From Acrocarpospora macrocephala (GTDB lineage Bacteria > Actinomycetota > Actinomycetes > Streptosporangiales > Streptosporangiaceae), in the NCBI RefSeq assembly GCF_009687865.1, contig NZ_BLAE01000010.1, positions 41,992-105,991 of the forward strand: DNA of 64,000 nucleotides, read 5' to 3'. The translations under genes were made by a program, and so were the position numbers. This document shows positions 41,962-50,320 of this stretch, piece by piece. The number at the start of each line of letters is the position of its first letter. The stretch's first letter is position 1. The notes beneath the pieces are model-generated. The model worked only from the letters and a program-made list of their open reading frames with translations. It ran no database searches and was not told the DNA's origin.

Positions 41962-42981
41962 TCAGAGCGGGTTGCGGCCGATGAAGAACTCGCGCAGCGG
42001 TTCCATGCTGGGGTTTAGACCCGCATCGATGAGTCCCTTGCGGAGCGCGGTCATTTGCTGGTCGTGGATGCGCTGCGTGGGTTGGCGAAGGGGTCCGCCG
42101 TTGTAGCCCTGGAGCCAACCCTGGAACTTCCACGCCTGGCGGTTGATGAAGTAGCCGCCGTGAATCGTGGGCGAGAGCGCGCGGGCGACCTGGCGGGCCG
42201 GATGCAGCTGCCAGTAGATCTTCGCGGCGTCGTCGTATTTTCCGGCGCGCAGCAGGTCGAACACGTGCGGGATCGTCGGGCCGTAGAACTCGTGATTGCT
42301 CGTGGCCGACAGTTGGATCGGCATGATCTGCGACAGTGGAATGAGATCGCCTTCGATCGGCATCGAGATTACGACCTCGTCGCCGAAGTGGCGATGACAC
42401 TCGATGACGCTCTGCACACCCGGAAAGCCACCCTCGGCCTTGATCGCCGCGATGTTCGGGCAGGCGTCGAGCAGCCGGCGGATGAGGGCGACCGGAATGT
42501 CGGACGGATGGATGCGAGAGCCGAAGCCCCACAGATACATGGGGAACAGCATCACCGCGAGGTTCGTGGCGTCGCACACCGCTTTGGTGTAGTCGAAGAT
42601 CTCCTGCTCGGTCTCGGGGTAGAAATTCGGCGGATACGACAGCAGCACGAGTTCGGCTCCGGCGTCCTCCGCTCCCTGCAACGCCTCGATGTTCTGCTCG
42701 AGGTTTCCGAAGCTCGCGTGGTGGACGACGATCAGCCGGTCGCCTGCCTCATCCTTGATGATGCGCAGGAAATCGTGATATTCGGATATCGAGATCGCCA
42801 CTTCGGAAACGCCGAGCGTGCCGACGAACCCGTGCTCGATGGCCAGTCTCGTGTCATGGCGAATCGCTTTTTCGTTGATGTTCCGCAGGTCCGCGGTGAA
42901 AGACGGGATGGTGCAGTTGACTACTCCGACCAGCTGCTGACGTCCCCATTCACGGGCCTCGTCTCTGTTGTACCGAGCCAT
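41962..42981 (-). CDS. DHDPS/N-acetylneuraminate-lyase-family aldolase
   Basis: The 339-residue product is a class I pyruvate aldolase of the DapA fold. The Schiff-base Lys is in CPNIAAIKAEGGFPGV. The N-terminal VVNCTIPSFTADLRNINEKA, GFVGTLGVSEVAISISEYHD and LVLLSYPPNFYPETEQEIFD (YPP region in place of PPYY) are recognisable. It would form or cleave a pyruvate-derived C-C bond. NahE (trans-o-hydroxybenzylidenepyruvate hydratase-aldolase) belongs to this superfamily, so it could release pyruvate plus an aldehyde for the neighbouring dehydrogenase. ATG follows AAAGG, 23 bp from the dehydrogenase gene, in one operon. Confidence 0.9.
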   Translation of the reverse strand: MARYNRDEAREWGRQQLVGVVNCTIPSFTADLRNINEKAIRHDTRLAIEHGFVGTLGVSEVAISISEYHDFLRIIKDEAGDRLIVVHHASFGNLEQNIEALQGAEDAGAELVLLSYPPNFYPETEQEIFDYTKAVCDATNLAVMLFPMYLWGFGSRIHPSDIPVALIRRLLDACPNIAAIKAEGGFPGVQSVIECHRHFGDEVVISMPIEGDLIPLSQIMPIQLSATSNHEFYGPTIPHVFDLLRAGKYDDAAKIYWQLHPARQVARALSPTIHGGYFINRQAWKFQGWLQGYNGGPLRQPTQRIHDQQMTALRKGLIDAGLNPSMEPLREFFIGRNPL

Positions 42982-43004
42982 GTCGCAACCTTTCGAGATG
43001 TGAT

Positions 43005-44471
43005 TCAGGAAGGCCCGGCGCCATGCCAGGCGAGGTATTTCAGTTCGAGGTACTCATCGATGCCGTAGATCGATCCCTCGCGCCCGATGCCGGATTGCTT
43101 GACACCTCCGAAGGGAGCGACCTCGTTGGAGATCAAGCCGGTGTTGATGCCGACCATGCCGGCTTCGAGCGCGGCGCTCACCCGCCAGATGCGCTCCGGA
43201 TCCCGTGTGTAGAGATATGCGGCCAGGCCGAACTCGGTGTCGTTGGCCTGGCGGATCGCCTCCTGCTCGTCCGTGAATCGCACCAGCGGGGCGACAGGAC
43301 CGAACGTCTCCTCCTTGGTCACCGCCATGTCGTCGGTGACTCCGGTGAGCACCGTGGGTTGGTAGAACAGTTCGCCACGCGGATGACGGGCGCCACCCTG
43401 GAGCACGGTCGCGCCCTTGGCGACCGCGTCGGCCACATGCGATTCGACCTTGGCGATGGCATCGGCGTCGATCAGTGGACCCTGCTGTACGCCCTCGTCG
43501 AAACCGGCACCGACTACGAGATCGGCGACTCGGCGCGCCAGCCGCCGCGCGAAGGCGTCATAGGCGCCGTCTTGGACGTAGACGCGGTTCGCGCTGATGC
43601 ACGCCTGTCCTGTATTCCGGTACTTGGTGGCGATCAGGCCGTCGACGGCGGCGTCGACGTCGGCATCGTCGAAGACGAGAAACGGGGCGTTGCCGCCCAG
43701 CTCCATGGAGGTCTTCTTGACTGTGGTGGCCGACTGAGCCAGCAGTAGCCGCCCGACCGCGGTGGAGCCGGTGAAGGTCAGCTTGCGCACCAGGGAGTTA
43801 CTGGTGAGCTCGGCACCGATCTCGATCGGGTCGCCGACGACGACGTTGAACACGCCGGGCGGCACCCCCGCCCGATCGGCCAGGTCAGCCAGGGCGAGCG
43901 CGGTGAGCGGAGTCTGCTCGGCCGGCTTGAGCACCATCGTGCAGCCGGCCGCGAGGGCCGGACCGGCCTTGCGGGTGATCATCGCGGCCGGGAAGTTCCA
44001 CGGCGTGATGGCGGCACAGACGCCCACCGGTTCTTTCAGCACCACGATGCGACGGCCTGCTTCCGGCGCCGCGATGACATCGCCTGTCACCCGTTTGGCT
44101 TCCTCGGCGAACCACTCCAGGAAGGACGCGGCGTAGTTGACCTCCCCCACCGCCTCAGCGAACGGTTTGCCCTCTTCGTGGACGATCAGGCGGGCGAGAT
44201 CATCGGTAGCCGCGCGCACCAGCTCGAACCACCGCCGCAGGACACCGCTTCGCTGTTTGCCGGTAAGCGCGCGCCATTGCGGCCAGGCCCGGTGGGCGGC
44301 CCGGATCGCCTCGGCGGTCTCGCTTCGGCTGATCTTCGGCAGCGTGGCCAGTAGCCGGCCGGTGGCGGGATCGCGCACGTCGAACGTGCCGTCGGCCCCG
44401 GAGGCGACCCAGCGTCCGTCTATGTAGGCACTGTTCCGCAGAAGTGCCGGATCGGTCAGCTCTCGTTTCAT
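43005..44471 (-). CDS. NAD(P)-dependent aldehyde dehydrogenase
   Basis: The 488-residue product is a standard ALDH: AAITPWNFPAAMITRKAGPA, KPAEQTPLTALALADL, KLTFTGSTAVGRLLL, MELGGNAPFLVFDDADVDAA with the catalytic Glu, NTGQACISANRVYVQ with the nucleophilic Cys, and KEETFGPVAPLVRF. It is closest in style to succinate-semialdehyde dehydrogenases, which also include aromatic-aldehyde enzymes. In this operon it lies between the aldolase and the cyclodeaminase-like genes; oxidation of an aldehyde released by the aldolase is the natural job. ATG at 44471 with GGAGAT upstream; the frame reaching 44684 is an extension into the previous gene. Confidence 0.95.
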   Translation of the reverse strand: MKRELTDPALLRNSAYIDGRWVASGADGTFDVRDPATGRLLATLPKISRSETAEAIRAAHRAWPQWRALTGKQRSGVLRRWFELVRAATDDLARLIVHEEGKPFAEAVGEVNYAASFLEWFAEEAKRVTGDVIAAPEAGRRIVVLKEPVGVCAAITPWNFPAAMITRKAGPALAAGCTMVLKPAEQTPLTALALADLADRAGVPPGVFNVVVGDPIEIGAELTSNSLVRKLTFTGSTAVGRLLLAQSATTVKKTSMELGGNAPFLVFDDADVDAAVDGLIATKYRNTGQACISANRVYVQDGAYDAFARRLARRVADLVVGAGFDEGVQQGPLIDADAIAKVESHVADAVAKGATVLQGGARHPRGELFYQPTVLTGVTDDMAVTKEETFGPVAPLVRFTDEQEAIRQANDTEFGLAAYLYTRDPERIWRVSAALEAGMVGINTGLISNEVAPFGGVKQSGIGREGSIYGIDEYLELKYLAWHGAGPS

Positions 44472-44487
44472 GCCACGATCTCCGGGA

Positions 44488-45468
44488 TCATTTGACGACT
44501 GTGCACAGGCGGACGGGAAGTATCGTTCCGAGCGCCCGCTCCTCGGCGCGGCGCAGGCACATGGCGGCGACCGCGAGATCCTGGAGGGCCGAGCCGACCG
44601 ACTTGTAAAGGACGATCGCCTCCGGCGACGGCCGGCCGGACGCGCGGCCGCTGAGCACGTCGCTGAGTGAGCACAGCTTGCCATCGATCGATGTGCCCGC
44701 CTTCTGGGCGGCGATCAGGTCACCGGTCTGGTGTACGACTTCGTCGGGTTGGTCGGCGACGATGAGATCGGCGCGTCCGATGGCTTCTTCATCGAGCTCG
44801 CGCTGTTCGGGCAGCGTGGACCCGATCGAGACCACGGTCATCCCGGCTTCCAGCCACGCACCGTGCAGGGTGGGCCGCTCGTCACGAGATCGGGCGGCGC
44901 AGACGACGACATCGGCGCCGGCGACCGCGGCCTCGGCGCCGGATGCCGTACCGATCGGTACGTCGAGATCGGAGAGACTCTCCACGAACCGCAGCCGGCT
45001 CGCGGGATTGGGACTGAATACCGTGACAGCCGCCAGTTCCCGGGCCGCCGCCAGGGCTCGGACGTGCTGTTGTGCCTCGAATCCCGATCCGATGACCGCG
45101 GCACGCAAAGCGCCGGCCGGGCTCAGGGCGTCGATCGCGAGCGCGGACGTCGCCGCGGTACGAAAACCGGTGATGAGACTTCCGTCAAGCAGCGCCAGGA
45201 GTTCGGTGGACTGCTGATCGAAGAGCGGGATCAAATAGGTGGCGCGGCGCCCCACGGTCGAGGCGGCGATCAACTTCGCCCCCATGACTTCGCCGTTGGG
45301 CAGTGCGCCGGTGAGTGTCCGAAGCCACCCACCCGGCGTCCGTGCCATCGACCGTGGTGGTAGCCGGCTGTCGTCGGCCGGAGCGGAGTACGCCGCGCGC
45401 AGGGCCGCGATCGCGCCGTGCCAATCGAAGACAGCCCGTACGTCGGTATCGGTGAGAAACCTGGTCAT
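44488..45468 (-). CDS. Ornithine-cyclodeaminase / mu-crystallin-family protein
   Basis: The product (326 residues) starts MTRFLTDTDVRAVFDWHGAI and has LPPRSMARTPGGWLRTLTGA, GAKLIAASTVGR, GFRTAATSALAIDALS, AAVIGSGFEAQQHVRALAAA (NAD-binding) and IVADQPDEVVHQTGDLIAA. The family includes ornithine cyclodeaminase, alanine dehydrogenase, ketimine reductase and imine reductases. In an aromatic cluster, reduction of a cyclic imine or release of ammonia from an amino intermediate would fit. ATG at 45468 is preferred; GTG at 45489 overlaps the preceding stop (TAGTG) and would allow reinitiation. Confidence 0.88.
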   Translation of the reverse strand: MTRFLTDTDVRAVFDWHGAIAALRAAYSAPADDSRLPPRSMARTPGGWLRTLTGALPNGEVMGAKLIAASTVGRRATYLIPLFDQQSTELLALLDGSLITGFRTAATSALAIDALSPAGALRAAVIGSGFEAQQHVRALAAARELAAVTVFSPNPASRLRFVESLSDLDVPIGTASGAEAAVAGADVVVCAARSRDERPTLHGAWLEAGMTVVSIGSTLPEQRELDEEAIGRADLIVADQPDEVVHQTGDLIAAQKAGTSIDGKLCSLSDVLSGRASGRPSPEAIVLYKSVGSALQDLAVAAMCLRRAEERALGTILPVRLCTVVK

Positions 45469-45488
45469 GGTCGTCGGTGTCCTAATCA

Positions 45489-46625
45489 CTACGCCGGCTC
45501 GGCCAGTCGCCGGGTTATGCGTTCCTGGCGAGCACCTAGCCCGGCCGCGAAGATCGCCTTTTTCGCCGCGTCGGCTTCCATCTCGTTGAGCAGGATGGCG
45601 TGGGCCTCCTCCTGGACGTAGCGCACCCGGGGAAGCCGGCGGCGCATGAACGCGGCGAGCGCTTTGGGCACGTCGTCCTCGTGGCGGCGCAGTTCGTCGG
45701 CAAGGACGATGGCGTCCTCCATCGCCATCCCAGCGCCTTGCGCGAGGTGGGGGATGACCGCGTGCGCCGCGTCGCCGACGAGCACCACCCGACCGTCGTT
45801 CCAGGTCGTGGGAAGTTCGACCACTTCCAAGGGCCCGCGGTGGATGTCGGTCTGTGGCGTGATGCTCGCGCGGATGTCGCTGATGATTCCCGGGAATCCC
45901 GCGAGCAGGCCGCTGAGTTCGCCGGCCAGTTGCGTGCGGTCGAGCGCGGCCGCCGGCGGCGCCTGCTGGACGACCAGCAGGTACATGGATTCCGCGTTGA
46001 GGTTGATGACCGTGGCTTTGACCTGCTCGCCGTTGTAGTAGAGGCTGTGCGTCACGTCCGCGGGCCGTCGTACCGGCATCCGCCAGCAGACGTACCCGGT
46101 GCCGCGAGGTTCGTACGCGTTGCCGAAGAGGACTCGACGTAGAGGCGAACGAATGCCCTCAGCGCCGATGACGAGGTCGTAGGTCCGCGTGCTGCCGTCG
46201 GCGAGGGTGGCGGTCACGGCGGCATCGTTCTGCTCGATCGCGGTCCAGGTCTGCCCCAGCTCGATTCTGGCCCCCACCTCGACGGCTCGGTCAGTCAGGA
46301 TCTCGTGCAGGTCAGCCCGGGTCATGGAGATCTGGAAGGGCACGTCATCGGGATTGGCCGGTTCGAAGGTGGCGATCAGGTCGCCGGCTTGGGTGTACCG
46401 CTTTATCCCGCGGTAGACGTATCCGCGTTCCACGACCTGGTCGTAGACGCCGAGAGCCTGCAGCGCGCGCAGAGCGTTGGCCGGGTGGTTGAGCCCGACC
46501 CCGACCGTGGTGTTCTCGGTCTTTATCTCGATGACGGTGACGTCCCAGCCGATCTCGCCAAGCGCGATGGCAGCGGCGAGGCCGGCGATTCCAGCGCCGG
46601 ACACGAGCGCGGATCGGCCGGTCAT
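45489..46625 (-). CDS. FAD-dependent aromatic monooxygenase (PHBH/salicylate-hydroxylase type)
   Basis: The 378-residue product is a group A flavin monooxygenase: ALVSGAGIAGLAAAIALGEI (GxGxxG), TTVGVGLNHPANALRALQAL, DLHEILTDRAVEVGA, TYDLVIGAEGIRSPLRRVLF (DG motif) and VVLVGDAAHAVIPHLAQGAG (GD motif). Family members hydroxylate phenolic or heterocyclic acids (salicylate, 3- and 4-hydroxybenzoate, urate, kynurenine) using NAD(P)H and O2. It is probably the hydroxylase that prepares the ring for the extradiol dioxygenase in the same operon. ATG at 46625 overlaps the stop of the upstream gene (ATGA), so translation is coupled. Confidence 0.93.
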   Translation of the reverse strand: MTGRSALVSGAGIAGLAAAIALGEIGWDVTVIEIKTENTTVGVGLNHPANALRALQALGVYDQVVERGYVYRGIKRYTQAGDLIATFEPANPDDVPFQISMTRADLHEILTDRAVEVGARIELGQTWTAIEQNDAAVTATLADGSTRTYDLVIGAEGIRSPLRRVLFGNAYEPRGTGYVCWRMPVRRPADVTHSLYYNGEQVKATVINLNAESMYLLVVQQAPPAAALDRTQLAGELSGLLAGFPGIISDIRASITPQTDIHRGPLEVVELPTTWNDGRVVLVGDAAHAVIPHLAQGAGMAMEDAIVLADELRRHEDDVPKALAAFMRRRLPRVRYVQEEAHAILLNEMEADAAKKAIFAAGLGARQERITRRLAEPA

Positions 46626-47551
46626 GCCATGCACCGGAGCGGCCCGCCGTTGAATGCGATCATGTCTCGCCGTGTCGCGACGAGATCGATCGGGTCGCCG
46701 GGAGCAGCGCCATCGAGCTCGGCGTAGGCGCGGTGGAGGTTGGCGACCAACCGCTCCGAGTCGAGCAGGCCGGCGAACGGGTTGTCGGCGGCGTCGCGGG
46801 CCGTCTCCAGGGGAGTGCGTCCGAGTCGATGGCCGACTGCGGCCACATCCTGGACGAATTTGAGGTAGTCGATCTCTAGGAGGAAGATCTCCGAGCCGCA
46901 TACGTCGCCGTGGCCGGGCACAACCCGCTCCGCGCCGAGTTGGCTCAGTTCGGTCAGGACCTTGATCGCGCCCGCGACCGACCCCGCGGACATCAGCGGA
47001 GCGCTGCCGTTGAACGCGAGGTCGCCGGCGAACAGCACCGAATGCTCCTCGATCCACACGATCGAGTCGTCGACGGTGTGCGCCGGCGTACCCACCCAAC
47101 TGATGTCGCAGCGGGTTTCGCCGGCCCACAGCGCGAGCCCCTGCGCATAGGTGAGGAAGGGCGGAGCGGGCTCCAGTGGCCCCCAGTCGACGTCCGGGAA
47201 AGGCCCGTTCGGATCCGGGATCGTCGGAGCGTGTTCGAGCATCATGGCCCGGGTCCGCTCGTGCGCGACGATGGTCGCCCCCCGGAACTGGTAGTTGCCG
47301 TTGGTGTGGTCGGTGTGCCAATGGGTGTTCACCAGCGTCGCGATCGGCAGCGACGTGGTCTCCGCCACCGCGGCTCGCAGGTCTTGGGTACGGGAGGCGG
47401 TTGCCGCCGAATCGATGACGGTCACCGTGTCGGCGCCGACGATGATCCCGCTGTTGTTGAGGAACCAGCCCCCGTCGGGTTGCACGAAGGCATAGACGCC
47501 CGGTGCGACCTGTTCGGTCCGCGATGGCGCGATGTCGACGATGTGCGTCAT
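46622..47551 (-). CDS. Metallo-beta-lactamase-fold hydrolase
   Basis: The 309-residue product has the MBL metal motif NTHWHTDHTNG (HxHxDH), the third His in TPAHTVDDS, the bridging Asp in LFAGDLAFNG, and the final His in VVPGHGDV. The N-terminal GVYAFVQPDGGWFLNNSGII is the family's starting strand pair. MBL enzymes hydrolyse lactones, thioesters or (as flavodiiron-like relatives) carry out redox chemistry. Here a lactone or ring-fission-product hydrolysis is plausible. ATG at 47551 with GAGGATC upstream, 10 bp after the dioxygenase gene. Confidence 0.9.
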   Translation of the reverse strand: MTHIVDIAPSRTEQVAPGVYAFVQPDGGWFLNNSGIIVGADTVTVIDSAATASRTQDLRAAVAETTSLPIATLVNTHWHTDHTNGNYQFRGATIVAHERTRAMMLEHAPTIPDPNGPFPDVDWGPLEPAPPFLTYAQGLALWAGETRCDISWVGTPAHTVDDSIVWIEEHSVLFAGDLAFNGSAPLMSAGSVAGAIKVLTELSQLGAERVVPGHGDVCGSEIFLLEIDYLKFVQDVAAVGHRLGRTPLETARDAADNPFAGLLDSERLVANLHRAYAELDGAAPGDPIDLVATRRDMIAFNGGPLRCMA

Positions 47552-47561
47552 GGCCAGATCC

Positions 47562-48590
47562 TCAGATCGGTGCGGGTGTCCACAACCCGCTGTCGGCTTC
47601 GGACTGGGAATCGAGGGCGTACAGGTCCTCGAGCCCACCCGCGGTACCCCACTGGTCGTAGTAGTCCGGGGTGCCCGGCCAGACGCGCGGAGTCCACGCG
47701 TCCTCGTCGACGATCTTCTCCAGTTCGGTGGTGTATTCGACGACGTTGCCGTGCGGATCGGCGAAGTAGGAGAAGGTGTTGTCCCCGGCCGAGTGCCGGC
47801 CCGGCCCCCACGCCGGGGCATGGCCGTGCCGGATGAGCCGGCCCGTTCCCCGCAGGTATTCGTCGATCCCGCGCATCTCGAAGGAGATGTGGTTGAGCGA
47901 AACCCTGGTGCGCTGGGCGATGGCCAGGCTGTGGTGATCTGTGGAACACCGCAGGAACGCCATCCGGTTGGTCAGCCAGTCCGACAGGCGGAATCCGAGG
48001 AACCGCTCGTAAAAGGCCATCGTCGCGGCGATGTCGGTGCTGTTCACCACGACGTGACTCAGCTTCTGGGGAACGGATTCGCCCGCCTCCAGGCTGCGGA
48101 ACGATTTGGCCCTCACCTCCACCGATACCTCGATCAGGCGCCCGTCCAGATCGAAGAATCGGACACCGTACCCCCCGCCCGGAGTGTCCTGTTCGCCAGG
48201 CTCGCGAACCAGGCGGAAACCGGATGTGGCCAGGTCGGCCGCGAGCGCGTCGACGGCGGCCCGGCTACGGCCGGCGAAGGCGATGATGTCGACCCGCTTC
48301 GCGTGCGCCTGACGCAACCGGACGATGTATGGCTCAGGTGAGCCGACAGAGCCGAGGAAGACGACATCGCGGTCGTCGGCGACTCGGTACAGACCCCAGA
48401 CCCCCTCGTAGAACGCGCACGCCTGCCGCAGATCCGGAACTCCGAGACCGACGTGCCGCAGGCCGGCGATCGGCGAGCGGGCGGCCAGTTCGGATGCGCG
48501 GATCTGGCCGGTGGGCGCGGGCGGCGGCATCGGCCGCGGCTGGAACGGTGGTGGCTCAACGTCGACGGACGTGGGGACGGATCCTGACAT
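47562..48590 (-). CDS. Two-domain extradiol ring-cleavage dioxygenase (VOC, type I)
   Basis: The 342-residue product has two VOC modules. The N-terminal (about 40-160: GLRHVGLGVPDLRQACAFYE) lacks a full metal set. The C-terminal module has the complete 2-His-1-Glu triad of type I extradiol dioxygenases: KLSHVVVNSTDIAATMAFYE, RVSLNHISFEMRG and GNVVEYTTELEKI. This would cleave a catechol-like ring next to the hydroxyls with Fe(II) and O2. The first 40 residues are a Pro-rich extension. ATG at 48590 follows CGGAGTC. It is the first gene of the leftward operon and diverges from the MarR gene across the palindromic operator. Confidence 0.9.
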   Translation of the reverse strand: MSGSVPTSVDVEPPPFQPRPMPPPAPTGQIRASELAARSPIAGLRHVGLGVPDLRQACAFYEGVWGLYRVADDRDVVFLGSVGSPEPYIVRLRQAHAKRVDIIAFAGRSRAAVDALAADLATSGFRLVREPGEQDTPGGGYGVRFFDLDGRLIEVSVEVRAKSFRSLEAGESVPQKLSHVVVNSTDIAATMAFYERFLGFRLSDWLTNRMAFLRCSTDHHSLAIAQRTRVSLNHISFEMRGIDEYLRGTGRLIRHGHAPAWGPGRHSAGDNTFSYFADPHGNVVEYTTELEKIVDEDAWTPRVWPGTPDYYDQWGTAGGLEDLYALDSQSEADSGLWTPAPI

Positions 48591-48648
48591 GGCGTGACTC
48601 CGAAGTTTGAAGCGGGCGTTGAGGACGATCCACCATCCCGCGCATGAT

Positions 48649-48677
48649 GTCAACCACTTGACGTCAACTAGTTGACG
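48649..48677. promoter_or_regulatory. MarR-type operator: overlapping GTCAA/TTGAC inverted repeats
   Basis: GTCAA (48649) - TTGAC (48658) - GTCAA (48663) - TTGAC (48672) form two adjacent inverted repeats; CGTCAACTAGTTGACG (48662-48677) is a perfect 16-bp palindrome. It lies 60 bp from the MarR start and 58 bp from the dioxygenase start, between the divergent operons. Confidence 0.72.
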
Positions 48678-48737
48678 CCCAGGCTCGCCGGACCTAGAGT
48701 CCGGTACGCGTCGTCTGGCGCCCAAAGGAGCAGGCCA

Positions 48738-49301
48738 ATGCCCAACCGTTCAGCTGGGCGATCCGACAAGATCTCGGATCGGACCATGAACTTCATCCAC
48801 CGGATCCGCATCGCCACCGGCGAAGCGGTCACCACGATGCTGGCCGATCTGGGCCTGAATGGAACGCTCGCGCTGATCGTGGAGACGCTCGACGAAACCG
48901 GGCCGGTCAGCGCTGCCGAGATCGCACGGCGCACGCTGGTCACGCGTCAGGCGCTGACCGATCCCCTCAACGAACTGCAACGACGCGGGTTCGTGGATCG
49001 ACCGCCGGTCAATGCGAACGCGCACACCCGGCCAGTCGCACTCACCGATGAGGGCCGAGCGCTGGCCGAAACACTGCGCGAGCGCATGCACCTCATCGAG
49101 GACCGCGCTATCAGCGACATGACCGCAGAAGAGGTGGCAACGCTGCGGTCCCTGCTGGCTCGCTACGCCAGCGGATGGGAGCAGCTGGCCGCCGACTCCA
49201 GCGAGCTTGCCTCGATCGCGAACAAGGCCCGTCCGGAATCGGCCGCCCGCGTTCGGTCCCCCGACCGACCCGCCGGGCCTACCGTGCGGAGCACCTCGTG
49301 A
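48738..49301 (+). CDS. MarR-family regulator
   Basis: The 187-residue product has a MarR winged helix: TLALIVETLDETGPVSAAEI, then ARRTLVTRQALTDPLNELQR and the wing RRGFVDRPPVNANAHTRPVA. Helices at both ends make the dimer. MarR proteins near aromatic operons usually repress until a phenolic or acyl-CoA ligand binds. ATG at 48738 follows AAAGGAG; the frame back to 48672 overlaps the operator. Its stop overlaps the next gene's GTG (GTGA), so it is the first gene of the rightward operon and controls itself, that operon and, across the operator, the leftward one. Confidence 0.9.
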   Translation: MPNRSAGRSDKISDRTMNFIHRIRIATGEAVTTMLADLGLNGTLALIVETLDETGPVSAAEIARRTLVTRQALTDPLNELQRRGFVDRPPVNANAHTRPVALTDEGRALAETLRERMHLIEDRAISDMTAEEVATLRSLLARYASGWEQLAADSSELASIANKARPESAARVRSPDRPAGPTVRSTS

Positions 49302-50320
49302 AGGCGGCATTCCCGGCCGGCCCAGACCTGACCGACAACGTTTCCGACCACGGGTTCGGCTTGGCCGCGGTGCGGTTGCCCAGCGGGCAACGCCGGCTGC
49401 GAGTCGTCTCCGCACGCGGGGTGTACCCGGTTTCCCTCGCACTCGGCGCGCGATGGTCTGACGTGACGACCGTCAACCAGCTCCTGCCCGACTGGGACAC
49501 GCACGTGCGGACGATCTCGTCCTGGCTCCAATCGGCGTCGCCGGACGCCGATGGCTCCGACGGGGAGGCGGCGGAGGTGCTCGCTCCTGTCTGTCCCGGG
49601 CATATCTACCAGGCGGCGGCGAACTATCGCCGCCACGTCATCGATCTGATGGTCGCGTCGCCACGACCGGAGCACCGGGACCTCGGGTTGGCGGACCGGC
49701 GCGCGGTGGCCGTGAAGCTCATGGACGAGCGGGTGGCCTCTGGCGTTCCGACGGTCTTCTCCGGGGCGGTCTCGAGCCTGTGCGGTCCCTACGACGACGT
49801 GGTGATCCCGCACATCACCGAGCAATGCGACTGGGAGCTCGAACTCGCTGCGGTGATCAAGGCCCCGGCTCGCTATGTGAGCAAGGAAGACGCGCTGGAC
49901 TACGTCGCCGGCTACACGATCGCCAATGACATCACCATGCGCGACCAGATCTATCCGAGCGGAGACAGCAGTCGCGGGGCAGACTGGCTCGCGAGCAAGT
50001 CCGCCCCGACGCATCTTCCCGTCGGTCCGCTGCTCGTGCCCGCCGCATTCGTCGCACCTGGCGATGTCACCATCACCCTGCGGCTCAACGGGCAGGTCAT
50101 GCAGGACGAATCGAGTGCCGACATGATCTACGACCTGCCGCGCCTGATCGAGCACACATCGCGCTACGCGTTGATGCGGCCAGGTGATCTCCTGCTTACC
50201 GGTTCACCGGCCGGCAACGGTGTGCATCACGGCCGATTCCTGCGGGCGGGCGACGTCATGGAGGGCCGCATCAGTGGTCTCGGTGTCCAGCGTACCGGCG
50301 TCGTGGACGAGCCATCATGA
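49298..50320 (+). CDS. Fumarylacetoacetate-hydrolase-family protein 1
   Basis: The 340-residue product is FAH-fold: PVCPGHIYQAAANYRRHVID (start of the catalytic domain), ITEQCDWELELAAVIKAPAR with the metal-binding Glu residues, DALDYVAGYTIANDITMRDQ with the third acid, and a C-terminal SPAGNGVHHGRFLRAGDVME. Members hydrolyse or decarboxylate 1,3-diketo-acids or hydrate 2-hydroxypentadienoates (HpcG, fumarylpyruvate hydrolase, 4-oxalocrotonate decarboxylase). GTG at 49298 overlaps the MarR stop (GTGA). The first 100 residues are a non-catalytic N-terminal domain, as in eukaryote-like FAH. Confidence 0.9.
   Translation: MKAAFPAGPDLTDNVSDHGFGLAAVRLPSGQRRLRVVSARGVYPVSLALGARWSDVTTVNQLLPDWDTHVRTISSWLQSASPDADGSDGEAAEVLAPVCPGHIYQAAANYRRHVIDLMVASPRPEHRDLGLADRRAVAVKLMDERVASGVPTVFSGAVSSLCGPYDDVVIPHITEQCDWELELAAVIKAPARYVSKEDALDYVAGYTIANDITMRDQIYPSGDSSRGADWLASKSAPTHLPVGPLLVPAAFVAPGDVTITLRLNGQVMQDESSADMIYDLPRLIEHTSRYALMRPGDLLLTGSPAGNGVHHGRFLRAGDVMEGRISGLGVQRTGVVDEPS

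Noticed and set aside
45489-47321. One long frame joining the FAD monooxygenase to upstream sequence (610 codons)
   Set aside because: The upstream 232 codons are the shadow of the MBL gene; the flavoprotein starts at ATG 46625 with its GxGxxG motif.
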